Of a DNA stretch of 35,320 nucleotides, positions 1 through 7,925 are shown one piece after another. Where the stretch lies: the NCBI GenBank assembly GCA_021768485.1, contig JAIZVZ010000038.1, positions 1 through 35,320 on the forward strand, in the 5' to 3' direction. The position numbers and the translations under genes are program-made. Source of the stretch: Oxalobacteraceae bacterium (GTDB taxonomy: Bacteria; Pseudomonadota; Gammaproteobacteria; Burkholderiales; Burkholderiaceae_D). How positions within the stretch are numbered: the stretch's first letter is position 1; each line of letters opens with the position of its first letter. The notes under the pieces are model-generated. The model was not told where the DNA came from. It made no database searches and was given only the letters and a program-made list of their open reading frames with translations.

Positions 1-185
1 CGTCTACCAGGATTTGCCGGAAGCCGCTTTCAAGGCGGCCCTGCTTGGTGCCGGCCTGCCCGAGGCGATCGCCGCCCTGGGCCGCGCCGGTATCGGATTC
101 GGCCAGCAGGGCGGCGATCGCCTCGGGCAGGCCGGCACCAAGCAGGGCCGCCTTGAAAGCGGCTTCCGGCAAATCCTGGTAGACG
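1..185. repeat. Perfect 79-bp inverted repeat (fold-back) at the window edge
   Basis: Positions 1-79 are the exact reverse complement of 107-185, with a 27-nt spacer at 80-106. The right arm and spacer encode a plausible internal part of the QorB-like protein on the minus strand. Reading on through the left arm gives a tail of different character after the residues QGG, where the family would continue normally. The left arm is therefore best explained as an inverted copy joined on by a fold-back event. The arms run to base 1, so the repeat may extend beyond the window. A sequencing, amplification or assembly chimera at a contig end is the simplest explanation; a genuine genomic palindrome is possible but less likely. 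Confidence 0.95.
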
Positions 186-835
186 ACATCCTTGTCGGCT
201 TGGCGCCCGATTTCGGCGGCAAATTCGGCCAGGGTATAGGCCTCGTCGCCGGCCAGCTCATAGATTTTTCCGGCCTGCCCGGTGGCGGTCAGCACGGCGG
301 CCGCGGCGGCGGCGTAATCGGCGCGCGCGGCCGAGGCAATCCGTCCGGCGCCGGCGCTGCCGATGAATACGCCGTGCTGCAAGGCCGGCGCCACGCTGGC
401 CAGGTAATTTTCCGTATACCAGCCATTGCGCAGCAAGACATGGGCCAGGCCAGAGGCTTTCAGCAAGGCTTCGGTTTCGCGGTGCTCGGCGGCCAGGCCC
501 AGCGGCGAGCTATCGGCATGCAGCACGCTGGTGTAGGCTAGCAGGCCGACGCCGGCGGTCTTGGCGGCGGCGATGACATTGCCGTGCTGGAGCGTGCGCT
601 GGCCGAGCTGGTTCGACGAAATCAAGAGCAGGCGGTCGGCGCCCTTGAAGGCTTCTTCGAGCGTGGCCGGCTTGGTGTAGTCGGCGTGCCGGACCTGCAC
701 CCCGCGCGCGGCCAGTTCGGCCAGCGCGGCCGGATTGCGCACGGCAGCCACGATTTCGGCCGCCGGCACTTTTTTCAACAATTCTTCAATAACCAGGCGG
801 CCCAGTTGGCCCGATGCACCTGTAACGACAATCAT
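1..835 (-). CDS. qorB: QorB-like NAD(P)H-binding oxidoreductase (NmrA/SDR type), 3' end missing
   Basis: The start ATG at 835 is preceded by AGGAG eight bases upstream. The protein begins MIVVTGASGQLGRLVIEELL, an N-terminal Rossmann motif (TGASGQLG), followed by AAVRNP and DYTKP segments and a LLISSN strand, as in the atypical SDR family of E. coli QorB and NmrA. Members reduce quinones with NADPH. The reading frame stays open to base 2, but the last 26 or so codons lie in the inverted copy at 1-79 and are probably not native; reliable coding ends near 80-107. It is divergent from an HxlR regulator gene, the usual qorB/qorR arrangement. The family call is firm and the qorB symbol is likely. 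Confidence 0.8.
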   Translation of the reverse strand, partial: MIVVTGASGQLGRLVIEELLKKVPAAEIVAAVRNPAALAELAARGVQVRHADYTKPATLEEAFKGADRLLLISSNQLGQRTLQHGNVIAAAKTAGVGLLAYTSVLHADSSPLGLAAEHRETEALLKASGLAHVLLRNGWYTENYLASVAPALQHGVFIGSAGAGRIASAARADYAAAAAAVLTATGQAGKIYELAGDEAYTLAEFAAEIGRQADKDVVYQDLPEAAFKAALLGAGLPEAIAALLAESDTGAAQGGDRLGQAGTKQGRLESGFRQILVD

Positions 836-923
836 GATGGAACTCCTGTATTTGCATGGAAAGAGCTGGCATAATATCGGTTAAACTAACTTTACGTAAG
901 TACGCACATAAAGGTAAGTGATA
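836..923. promoter_or_regulatory. Divergent promoter region between the qorB-like and hxlR-like genes
   Basis: This 88-bp gap carries an 8-bp perfect palindrome TTACGTAA at 892-899 and two copies of GTAAGT (895-900 and 914-919) in direct orientation. An AT-rich stretch ATAATAT at 871-877 could supply a -10 element for either direction. HxlR proteins usually bind dyads in the divergent promoter they share with their target gene, so the palindrome is the natural operator candidate. The operator assignment is inference. Confidence 0.4.
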
Positions 924-1373
924 ATGCAGAAAAATATCAAAGATGCCGGCCACGGCGCCATCGCAGCTGAACAGGAGGCAAGCCAGGGCCTGGCCGCCAA
1001 AATGCTCAGAGGCGATCTTTTTGCGGAAAAATGTCCATCGCGCGATGTGCTCAAACACGTCACCAGCCGCTGGGGAGTATTGGTGCTGGTGGCCTTGTTG
1101 GGCGGTACGCACCGCTTCAGCCAATTGCGGCGCAAGATCAACGGTATCAGCGAGCGGATGCTGGCCCAGACTCTGCAATGGCTGGAGGCCGATGGTTTTG
1201 TGCTGCGCAAGTCTTATCCGGTCGTGCCGCCGCACGTCGAATACAGCCTGACGCCGTCAGGGACCGAGGTCGGCTTGCAGGTGCAGGGCCTGGCCGACTG
1301 GATCGAAGGCAATTTGCCCTCGATTCTGGCGGCGCAGCGGCGCATCGATGCGAACGCGGCCCGCGGCGCATAG
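924..1373 (+). CDS. HxlR-family winged-helix transcriptional regulator
   Basis: The 149-residue protein has the HxlR signature: a cysteine in EKCPSRDVLKHV, a core helix-turn-helix (RWGVLVLVALLGG..RFSQLRRKINGISERMLAQTLQWLEADG) and the wing ending in VEYSLTPSG. I chose ATG 924 because AAGG at 911-914 sits nine bases upstream; an in-frame GTG at 918 would have too short a spacing. HxlR proteins are typically dimeric repressors, some sensing quinones or electrophiles through the conserved cysteine. Divergent placement from the qorB-like gene suggests that it controls that oxidoreductase and itself, as for YtfH/QorR-type regulators. The family is certain; the ligand is unknown. Confidence 0.9.
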   Translation: MQKNIKDAGHGAIAAEQEASQGLAAKMLRGDLFAEKCPSRDVLKHVTSRWGVLVLVALLGGTHRFSQLRRKINGISERMLAQTLQWLEADGFVLRKSYPVVPPHVEYSLTPSGTEVGLQVQGLADWIEGNLPSILAAQRRIDANAARGA

Positions 1374-1540
1374 GTCTCAAACAGCGGTTTTTTGATGTGC
1401 TTTCTTAAGGAAACGGGACCTTGAGCCAAGGCTGTGACGGCGGTGCCGGGCTGTAGGGCAGGCCCGGACCGGCAAGAGCGTGCACAAAAGAGCGCACAGA
1501 AGAGGAGCGGGCAAGGGTGGCCGCCGGCGACCGCCCGGCT

Positions 1541-2608
1541 TCAGGGCCGGCTGCGCAGTTGCTGCGCGGCGTCGAGCAGCATTTTTTCGGTGGTATCCCA
1601 ATCGATGCAGCCATCGGTGATCGAGCAGCCATATTTGAGCTGCGACAGGTCTTGCGGGATCGGCTGATTGCCGCCGACGAGATTCGATTCGATCATCACC
1701 CCGACCAGCGAGCGATTGCCGTGCAAGATCTGGCTGACGACATCGGCCATGACGAGCGGCTGCAATTCTGGATTCTTGTAGCTGTTGGCGTGCGAACAGT
1801 CGACCACCAGATTGGCCGGCAGCTTGGCGCGCTGCAAAGCCTGTTCGGCGATGGCAACCGAGACCGAATCGTAATTGGGGCGGTTGCCGCCGCCGCGCAG
1901 GACGACGTGGCCGTAGGCATTGCCGCGCGTGCGGACGATGGCGACATTGCCGTGTTCGTTAATCCCCAAAAAAGAATGCGGATGGGCCACCGACAGCACG
2001 GCATTGACGGCAATGCCGATATCGCCATCGGTACCGTTCTTGAACCCGACCGGAGTCGACAGGCCGGACGACATTTCGCGGTGCGTCTGCGATTCGGTGG
2101 TGCGGGCGCCGATCGCGGTCCAGGCGATCAGGTCGCCGAGATATTGCGGCGAGATCGGATCGAGCGCTTCGGTGGCGGTCGGCAGACCGAGTTCGCAGAC
2201 GTCGAGCAGGAAGCGGCGCGCCTTGTGCATGCCGACGTCGACCCGGAACGAGTCGTCGAGGTCAGGATCGTTGATGTAGCCTTTCCAGCCGGTCGTGGTG
2301 CGCGGTTTTTCGAAATACACGCGCATTACCAGCAGCATGGTGTCGGCCACTTTTTCTTGCAGCGCCCTCAGGCGCCGTGCATAGTCGAGGCCGGCGACGG
2401 GATCGTGGATCGAACAGGGACCGACCACGACGAACAGGCGTTTGTCGCTGCGGTCGAGGATGTTGCGCAACGCTTCCCGGCCCTGCATGACGCAGGCGAA
2501 GGCGGCTTCCGACAGCGGCAGGCTGAGATGCAGTTGCTCCGGCGACGGCATGGCCGCGAAGGACGTGATGTTGACGTTTTCGATGTCGGGAATGATCATG
2601 GTATTCAT
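1541..2608 (-). CDS. aroG: 3-deoxy-7-phosphoheptulonate (DAHP) synthase, class I
   Basis: This enzyme condenses phosphoenolpyruvate with erythrose 4-phosphate, the first step of the shikimate pathway to aromatic amino acids. Diagnostic segments are VGPCSIHDP, MRVYFEKPRTTTGWKGY, a GARTTESQTHREMSSGLSTP block and a VGFKNGTDG motif, which carry metal- and PEP-binding residues of the AroG/F/H family. The length is 355 residues, normal for the family. The open frame continues upstream to 2707, but the ATG at 2608 gives the expected N-terminus; no good ribosome-binding site is visible for it, so the start is less certain than the identity. No aromatic-amino-acid leader peptide was recognised upstream. 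Confidence 0.95.
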   Translation of the reverse strand: MNTMIIPDIENVNITSFAAMPSPEQLHLSLPLSEAAFACVMQGREALRNILDRSDKRLFVVVGPCSIHDPVAGLDYARRLRALQEKVADTMLLVMRVYFEKPRTTTGWKGYINDPDLDDSFRVDVGMHKARRFLLDVCELGLPTATEALDPISPQYLGDLIAWTAIGARTTESQTHREMSSGLSTPVGFKNGTDGDIGIAVNAVLSVAHPHSFLGINEHGNVAIVRTRGNAYGHVVLRGGGNRPNYDSVSVAIAEQALQRAKLPANLVVDCSHANSYKNPELQPLVMADVVSQILHGNRSLVGVMIESNLVGGNQPIPQDLSQLKYGCSITDGCIDWDTTEKMLLDAAQQLRSRP

Positions 2609-2776
2609 CTGAGGGATTTGCCGGGCAAGGTGCCGCTGGCATAAATAAGCGGCAAGTTTAACGCCAAATGCCCGGGCCTGCCCGGAAAAGCCGGGATTGC
2701 TTCGCAAATGCCTGCAATCGGGCGACTGGCGGCCATGGCCGGCCCGGAATGGACAGATGAGGGTTAAATGAGCGCT

Positions 2777-2865
2777 AAGTGCTTATCAAGTGCTTAGCAA
2801 GTGCTTATCAAGTGCTTAGCAAGTGCTTAGCCAGTGATTAAGCAGGTGATTACTAAGTGATCGCT
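2777..2865. repeat. 11-nt direct tandem repeat array (about eight units)
   Basis: Five consecutive 11-nt units (AAGTGCTTATC or AAGTGCTTAGC) occupy 2777-2831, followed by three degraded units (CAGTGATTAAG plus one base, AGGTGATTACT, AAGTGATCGCT) to 2865. The array lies between the stop of the small gene at 2882 and the start of aroG at 2608, both on the minus strand. The 11-nt period is close to one helical turn, so every copy faces the same side of the DNA. Function is unknown: a regulator-binding array or a replication-slippage locus are both possible. Confidence 0.9.
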
Positions 2866-2881
2866 AATGCCGTACCGGATT

Positions 2882-3181
2882 TTAGCAACCGCTTTCGTCC
2901 GTCATGGCGCGCATCAGCGCAATCCAGTTGTCGCTGTCCATGCCGGCAAAATAACGTGTTTCGATCAGCGTTAACAATGCCTGACGCACTTCTTGCGAGC
3001 TTAGCAGCAGCTGCTCTTCGGTAGCGGGCGAGGAGACCGTCCATGCGCCTTCATTTTCGGTGCATCGATAATAACCGGTGTCGATGGCGTGCTCGACGGC
3101 TTTGTACAGGGCATAAATATCTTCGTGGTCGTCCGAATCGACTGCCGCGAACCATGCTGGGTAATCTAGGGTAAGTGCCAT
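2882..3181 (-). CDS. Small conserved-looking hypothetical protein (99 aa)
   Basis: A 99-residue acidic protein starting MALTLDYPAWFAAVDSDDHE. The start at 3181 has a purine-rich GAAAGAGA site upstream; a longer in-frame start at 3226 lacks comparable support. Several aromatic and acidic positions (YPAWF, DDHEDIYALY, GYYRCTENEGAW, RYFAGMDSDNW) suggest a small folded soluble protein. I see no signal peptide, membrane segment or recognised domain. It lies downstream of the YXWGXW-type lipoprotein gene on the same strand, with 85 bp between them. Function unknown. Confidence 0.7.
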   Translation of the reverse strand: MALTLDYPAWFAAVDSDDHEDIYALYKAVEHAIDTGYYRCTENEGAWTVSSPATEEQLLLSSQEVRQALLTLIETRYFAGMDSDNWIALMRAMTDESGC

Positions 3182-3266
3182 ATGTCTCTTTCTTGTAAAA
3201 GCGTACTTTACAAGTTTTTGCTGCAATATTGCACCCCTTCGGCAGAAAAATTATCTTGCTGGATTG

Positions 3267-4826
3267 TTATTTTCCTTCTTCTTTATGTTTTTCTTGTTCG
3301 GTTTTCCCCGGCTGCCTGTCAGCGGCCGGCCTGGCTCTGTCTTCTTCATGCACCGCTGGCTTGGGCTGTGCGCCGCCCTGTCTGAGAGGCAGCGGCGGCA
3401 CTAGCGGCACTGCATGGCGTTCAGTCCTTTCTTCAATTTTCGCCGGGCTGGCAGGCACTGGCGGCATGGCCTCGGCTTTTGGCGGGTGAGGCGCAGCCGG
3501 CGGGACCATGGGCATGACATGTGGCGTCGGCTGCGCATTGTTCGACTGCGCCGCCGGCCTTGCCTCATTTCTGTCGGCGCGGCGCGTGTGCGGCGCCGGT
3601 GCATTGCCCTGCATGCCGGGCGCGCCGTCAACGGCTGTCTGCCGACGATGTTCGCCGGTATGCGATTGCTGCGGAGCCTGGCTTGCCGCCGGCGGCGCAG
3701 TCAGTACGCGCGGCGCCTCATTGGCCCGCCCCGCTGGCGCAGCGCCGGCATGTGCTTGTCCTGCGATCGGCGCCGGCCTCGCCTCAGGCGGCTGAACATG
3801 CTGTTGCGACGGCCTTTTGTCGGCAAGCGGCCGCTGCAGCGAGGGCGGCGCCTGGGCGCGCACGTTCTGGGTCGGCGGCAGTGCCGGTAGCGGGCGGCCC
3901 GCGAGGAAAGGCGGCAGCGCGGTTGCCGATGCCGGCGGCGGCGCCGCTGTTCTGACCAGTGGCGTCTGCGCTGCAGCCAGGTGAGCGCGCGCCGGCACTG
4001 TGACATTGAGCGGCCGGCCGTTGGCCGTGGCGCTGGCCGGGGCCACAATGGTCAGCGTGCCGATATTGTTGACGATATTGTTGTTGCCCGTGATACGCAT
4101 GCCTTCGCGGATGATGGGCGGCGCGCCGGTGACGACGGCCGGCGCCGTGCCCAGCGGTGCCGGCACGATCAAACCGCGATGCGAACCTGGCGGCGGCGGC
4201 ACGAACACGCCTTCGGGGCCGCGCGGGCGGGCGCCGATCAGGACGCCGGCGGCGATGATGGCCAGCGCGATATCGGCATTGCGCGGCGGGGCCACGAAGT
4301 TGCTGTCGGCGGCGCACCAGTAACCGTCGATAAAGACGACCGTATTGCCGCGATGTTCGTAATATGGATTTTGCCAGCGATAGCCATGGCGCGGCGGCCG
4401 TGCCCAGCGCCCATGCGCCCAGACCCAGTCGCCGCGCCAGACCCAATAGCCGCCGGTCCAGACCGCATCGTCGGCGGGCGGCGGTGGAATGTCTTCGACC
4501 AGCATTGGCGGCGGCGCCCACTCGACCCTGACCGGCGGCGGCTCTTCCAGCGGCGGCTCGACATAGACGCTGACCACGCGCTGCGCCGGCGCTTCTTCGG
4601 AATATGCCGGCTCTTGCTGCGGATTTTGCGCCCGATAGTCTTGCCCTGCGTGTGAACGCGCACCGGACCTTGCCGGCGCGTTCGCCATCGCCGCTTGCGA
4701 GCTGTCGGCTGTCGGCGCCGCATTTTGCGCGATGTTTTGTTGAGCGCTTTGCTGGGCGTTATCAGTGGCCTGTCTTTGGCCGCAGGAAGCCAGCAGCAGC
4801 GCGCTACAAATCATAATTTTCTTCAC
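3267..4826 (-). CDS. YXWGXW repeat-type lipoprotein with long Pro/Ala-rich tail
   Basis: I start this 519-residue protein at GTG 4826, preceded by GGGAAG, because it produces a clean lipoprotein signal: KKIMICSALLLASCGQ, with a lipobox LASC and lipidated Cys at residue 15. The open frame extends upstream to 5156, but that part looks non-coding. After a Gln/Ala-rich linker come Trp/Tyr motifs (GGYWVWRGDWVWAHGRW, then GYRWQNPYY and FIDGYW) at residues 125-170, the YXWGXW-type signature of predicted envelope proteins. The second half is proline/alanine-rich with few hydrophobic segments, resembling a cell-envelope linker. Its role is unknown; outer-membrane location is inferred from the lipobox. 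Confidence 0.75.
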   Translation of the reverse strand: MKKIMICSALLLASCGQRQATDNAQQSAQQNIAQNAAPTADSSQAAMANAPARSGARSHAGQDYRAQNPQQEPAYSEEAPAQRVVSVYVEPPLEEPPPVRVEWAPPPMLVEDIPPPPADDAVWTGGYWVWRGDWVWAHGRWARPPRHGYRWQNPYYEHRGNTVVFIDGYWCAADSNFVAPPRNADIALAIIAAGVLIGARPRGPEGVFVPPPPGSHRGLIVPAPLGTAPAVVTGAPPIIREGMRITGNNNIVNNIGTLTIVAPASATANGRPLNVTVPARAHLAAAQTPLVRTAAPPPASATALPPFLAGRPLPALPPTQNVRAQAPPSLQRPLADKRPSQQHVQPPEARPAPIAGQAHAGAAPAGRANEAPRVLTAPPAASQAPQQSHTGEHRRQTAVDGAPGMQGNAPAPHTRRADRNEARPAAQSNNAQPTPHVMPMVPPAAPHPPKAEAMPPVPASPAKIEERTERHAVPLVPPLPLRQGGAQPKPAVHEEDRARPAADRQPGKTEQEKHKEEGK

Positions 4827-5175
4827 GATGCTTCCCGGTGGGCGCCACAAGGGGCCGGCCGCAGCACGGCGCGCGGCAGGAAACCGGCCTTTGCATGAAA
4901 TACAAGACGGATTCGGCATAGAATCGATTGAAGCATGGCCGCTTGGCCTGTTCTGTACGGTGGCGTACAGTGAGCATCGCAGGCCGGACGCTATTGTTGT
5001 AAGTCCGCCTTGTTGTGTTGCTGCGCGACATCGAAGGATGTTTGCCAAGAAGGGGTGTTTCTTACGGGGAAATTCGCTGCGAAACGAATGTTTTATATGG
5101 GGCAGGGCATACTGTTGCCGTGCGCCGATTGCGTACCACGCCCTCGATTCAATCAATGTGGATAAAGGAGCTTAT
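4827..5175. other. Divergent intergenic region, 349 bp
   Basis: This gap separates the divergent lipoprotein gene and the unknown gene at 5176. I find no convincing ORF, no dyad of note and no clear -35/-10 pair. A ribosome-binding site AAAGGAG at 5164-5170 serves the downstream gene. The AT-rich stretch around 5090-5097 is the most promoter-like part. Confidence 0.5.
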
Positions 5176-5754
5176 ATGAATAAAATAAATGGCAAGCAAG
5201 CTTGCCAGCAAGCTATCCGTCTGATCGAGACGCAGTTGCAAGTGCTGCCTCTCGTGGTGGTCGCCATCGTCGAGCCGGCCGCCGGCGATGGCGCGGCGGC
5301 GCCGCTAGCGCTGTCCAGAAAAGGCCTGGCGCCCGATGCCGGTACGCGGCCGCCGATCGCTCTCGATCTGGCCGCCGCCACGCAAGAGCTGAACAGCCGT
5401 CCGCATGCCAGAAGCGAGGCGCAGCGCATCGTGATCGGCAATATGCTGCTGGCGGTCGATGCGTTTCTGAAAGTGCACGACATCGCATCGTCGCGCACGC
5501 CGGCGATTCAATTTCTCGGCCATGTATGCGAAGCCATCGTCAACGACAATGTCCTGGCGATCGACCCCGGCCATATTCCGGCGGCCGCATTCGACGGTCT
5601 GGTGATTGACGAGACGCTGAATGGCACTTTATTGTTTGGCGATGGCGTGCGCGCGGGCCTCATGGAGTTCGGCGATGCGGTGGCTTTGCTGGAATGGATT
5701 GCCCGTCATTTGCGCGGCGAAAAAAAGCTCGTGACTGGCGGCGATGCCGGCTGA
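5176..5754 (+). CDS. Hypothetical protein (192 aa)
   Basis: The start ATG at 5176 has a strong AAAGGAG five bases upstream. The 192-residue product begins MNKINGKQACQQAIRLIETQ and is mostly alpha-helical in appearance, with a variable Ala/Pro segment at residues 30-65 and a better-formed C-terminal half (ARSEAQRIVIGNMLLAVDAF, then LGHVCEAIVNDNVLAIDPG, then LFGDGVRAGLMEFGDAVALL). No signal peptide, transmembrane helix or known motif is visible. It is convergent with mobB. I do not recognise the family. Confidence 0.7.
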   Translation: MNKINGKQACQQAIRLIETQLQVLPLVVVAIVEPAAGDGAAAPLALSRKGLAPDAGTRPPIALDLAAATQELNSRPHARSEAQRIVIGNMLLAVDAFLKVHDIASSRTPAIQFLGHVCEAIVNDNVLAIDPGHIPAAAFDGLVIDETLNGTLLFGDGVRAGLMEFGDAVALLEWIARHLRGEKKLVTGGDAG

Positions 5755-5833
5755 TAATCGGGGCCGCCGGCCGCATCAGGCGAGCGCAGCCGGTCGGCAA
5801 GGTGTGCGGGACGCCTGTCTGACGGCATTGCGC

Positions 5834-6334
5834 TTACCGCCCCAGACCGGTCCTGTGTAAAATGAAATCGGCAATGGCGGCCGGCTGCTCGAGGTCCAGC
5901 CACGGCAAGGTCAGGCCGGCCGGCGCCGTATCGCCGGCGACGGCGACGATTTGCGGATCGTCCGGCCACAGCGGCGGTTTGCCGAGCACCGTGCGATGGA
6001 TTTCAAGCTTGTCGTGGGCATGCGACTTGAAGCCTTCGATCAGCAGCAGATCGACCGGCGTCACGCGCGCGATCAGGTCGTCGACCGACGGTTCGGGCTC
6101 GTCGCGCAATTCATGCATCAAGACCCAGCGCGTGCCGGAGGCGATCAAGACTTCGGAGGCGCCGGCTTCACGGTGGCGGTAGGAATCCTTGCCCGGGCGG
6201 TCGATATCGAAATTATGATGGCCATGCTTGATGGTCGAGACCCGCAAGCCGCGTGCGCTGAGCAAGGGGATCAGCCGCACCAGCAAGGTGGTTTTGCCGG
6301 CGCCGCTATAACCGGCCAGTCCGAATACCTTCAT
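5834..6334 (-). CDS. mobB: Molybdopterin-guanine dinucleotide biosynthesis protein B
   Basis: A 166-residue P-loop GTPase: Walker A GYSGAGKTT at residues 8-16, a STIKHGHHNFDIDRPGKDS segment typical of MobB, and a VDLLLIEGFK motif acting as Walker B. MobB assists MobA in attaching GMP to molybdopterin, making the cofactor of DMSO-reductase-type enzymes such as nitrate reductases. GAGGAAAT precedes the start at 6334. It lies 57 bp downstream of the formyltransferase/ACT gene on the same strand and could be co-transcribed with it. Its need for molybdenum cofactor fits the nitrate uptake operon elsewhere in the window, although no nitrate reductase gene is present here. Confidence 0.95.
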   Translation of the reverse strand: MKVFGLAGYSGAGKTTLLVRLIPLLSARGLRVSTIKHGHHNFDIDRPGKDSYRHREAGASEVLIASGTRWVLMHELRDEPEPSVDDLIARVTPVDLLLIEGFKSHAHDKLEIHRTVLGKPPLWPDDPQIVAVAGDTAPAGLTLPWLDLEQPAAIADFILHRTGLGR

Positions 6335-6391
6335 GACGCCATTTCCTCACATGGTTTTCGCGCGTGCCGCAGGGGCGGCACGCGCCGCCGC

Positions 6392-7573
6392 TCAGGCCGC
6401 TGCCGAGCCGGCCGGATCGGCGGCCTGCCGTTCGCCGAGCGCGATATCGACCATCAGTTCGCTGGCCAGGGTGCCGAGTTCCTGACGCAGCTCCTCGACC
6501 GATATCTCGGCCGGTACCAGCAAATGGGCGCCGATCTTGAAAATCTGCTTGCCGGTGACGCCGCCGCGCACGATTTCGGTATGGATGTTTTCGATGCTCA
6601 CGCCGCGTTCGGCCAGAATCCTGGTCAGGCCGCTGACGATGCCGCGGCGGTCGTCGCCCACCAGTTCGAGCTCGACTCCGCGCAGCGCGTTCGGTAGGCT
6701 GGTGTCGTCGCTTTTGGCGACCACGACCTGCAGGCCGCTCGAGGCCAGCGTGCGCAAGGCGGTCGCCAGGCCGTCGGCATTGGCGCGCGGCACTTCAAAA
6801 TGGACCATGCCGGCAAATTGCCCGGCCAGCCTGGCCATGCGGCTGGCTGCCCAGTTGGCGCCGAACAGCTGCGCCTGCTCGGACAAGGCGCTGACGATGC
6901 CGTGCCGATCGGCGCCGACGATGGAGACGACCAGCGAGGTGGTGTTGGTCGCCACTTCTTCGGTCAGCACGACCGATTTGCGAATCATCGGCGCCCGCGT
7001 GGCAAAGCGCTGGTCTTGCTGGAAGGCCGGCAGATGGCCTTCCAGGCGCGCGTAATGCACGACCTTGGTCAGCAGCGCCAGGCCGATCGGCGCCAGCGCC
7101 CGTTCCCACAATTCGCGCGCCGATTCGCCTTTTTCGACAAAACACCAGTCCTGGGCGGCAATCGCGCCGGCATCCCAGCCGTCAGCGAGGTGATAAATCG
7201 AACCGCCAGCGATCGGGTCGCCTTCCAGAATCGTCCATTCGACGGCGGCGATGCCGCGATGGCGCGGCAATAAGGAAGGGTGATAGCCGATGCCGCCCAG
7301 GCGCGAACGGGCCAGCGCTTCGTCGCTGACGCGCGCATGCGTGTGCGCGGCCAGGATCAGGTCGGTGCCTTCGGCAATCGCCTGTTCCGGCACGAAGCGC
7401 GGATTTTCGAGGATGTGCAGCGGCACCCCGGCTGCCTGCGCGGCCACGGCCAGCCGGTCATCGATGGCGGGCGCGGTTACGCTGGTAAATTCGATACCTT
7501 CTTCTTTGCGCAGTGTTTCGAACACTTGGGCGCCGAATGCGCGCGAACCGACCAGGGCCAATTTCAGTTTCAT
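6392..7573 (-). CDS. Formyltransferase/hydrolase-like domain fused to two ACT domains
   Basis: A 393-residue protein with AAGGAAG before its ATG. Residues 1-190 form a formyltransferase-N fold: GSRAFGAQVFETL, then GIGYHPSLLPRHRG with His98, then LADGWDAG with Asp134. The 36-residue spacing from His to Asp matches methionyl-tRNA formyltransferase, but the Asn normally two residues before the His is Gly96. The YHPSLLPRHRG wording resembles 10-formyl-THF hydrolase domains. Residues 213-285 and 298-380 are two ACT domains (SIVGADRHGIVSALSEQA and LVGDDRRGIVSGLTRILAERG) of the GcvR type. Together this suggests one-carbon/glycine metabolism control or amino-acid-regulated formyl-folate hydrolysis. 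The domain order is the reverse of PurU, which has ACT first. The exact reaction is unproven. Confidence 0.85.
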   Translation of the reverse strand: MKLKLALVGSRAFGAQVFETLRKEEGIEFTSVTAPAIDDRLAVAAQAAGVPLHILENPRFVPEQAIAEGTDLILAAHTHARVSDEALARSRLGGIGYHPSLLPRHRGIAAVEWTILEGDPIAGGSIYHLADGWDAGAIAAQDWCFVEKGESARELWERALAPIGLALLTKVVHYARLEGHLPAFQQDQRFATRAPMIRKSVVLTEEVATNTTSLVVSIVGADRHGIVSALSEQAQLFGANWAASRMARLAGQFAGMVHFEVPRANADGLATALRTLASSGLQVVVAKSDDTSLPNALRGVELELVGDDRRGIVSGLTRILAERGVSIENIHTEIVRGGVTGKQIFKIGAHLLVPAEISVEELRQELGTLASELMVDIALGERQAADPAGSAAA

Positions 7574-7847
7574 GTAGAGCTTCCTTCATCGATGGTTCAA
7601 GCTGCGGGAGGGCGTGCTGCCGCATCTGGCGGCCAGCCTTGCATGCTTTTGTCTTTAATTCTTTATCGCAAGTTTGCCTTGCGTCGCGCTGAAGGATACC
7701 AGAAATGATAGTCGCTGACGACCGCCGCCCGGCGCCCGGCAAGGCGCCGCCCGGCCCATATCGGGCCGAGCGCGTGAGGTGCCCGCTGGCGATTTTTCCC
7801 GCGTTCTGATATCGACACAGGATATATTGCCTTTATTTATCTAAATA

Positions 7848-7888
7848 TTGATGTAAATCACAAGTTCTGCGGAAACACGGCTTACTCT
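7848..7888 (+). promoter_or_regulatory. FNR-type class II promoter of the nitroreductase gene
   Basis: TTGATGTAAATCAC at 7848-7861 matches the FNR box TTGAT-N4-ATCAA at nine of ten positions. A -10-like TACTCT lies at 7883-7888. A start near 7895 would place the box centre at about -41.5, the class II activation position. This is the main regulatory signal in the 352-bp gap 7574-7925; the rest of the gap holds the GC-rich upstream region of the minus-strand formyltransferase/ACT gene and no other gene that I can support. Confidence 0.6.
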
Positions 7889-7925
7889 AGGCTTTGTTGC
7901 ATACTCGGACAAGGGGATGGACATC

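Noticed and set aside
1517-2644. A 375-codon plus-strand frame over aroG
   Set aside because: DAHP synthase motifs are unambiguous on the minus strand; the plus frame is its complement shadow.
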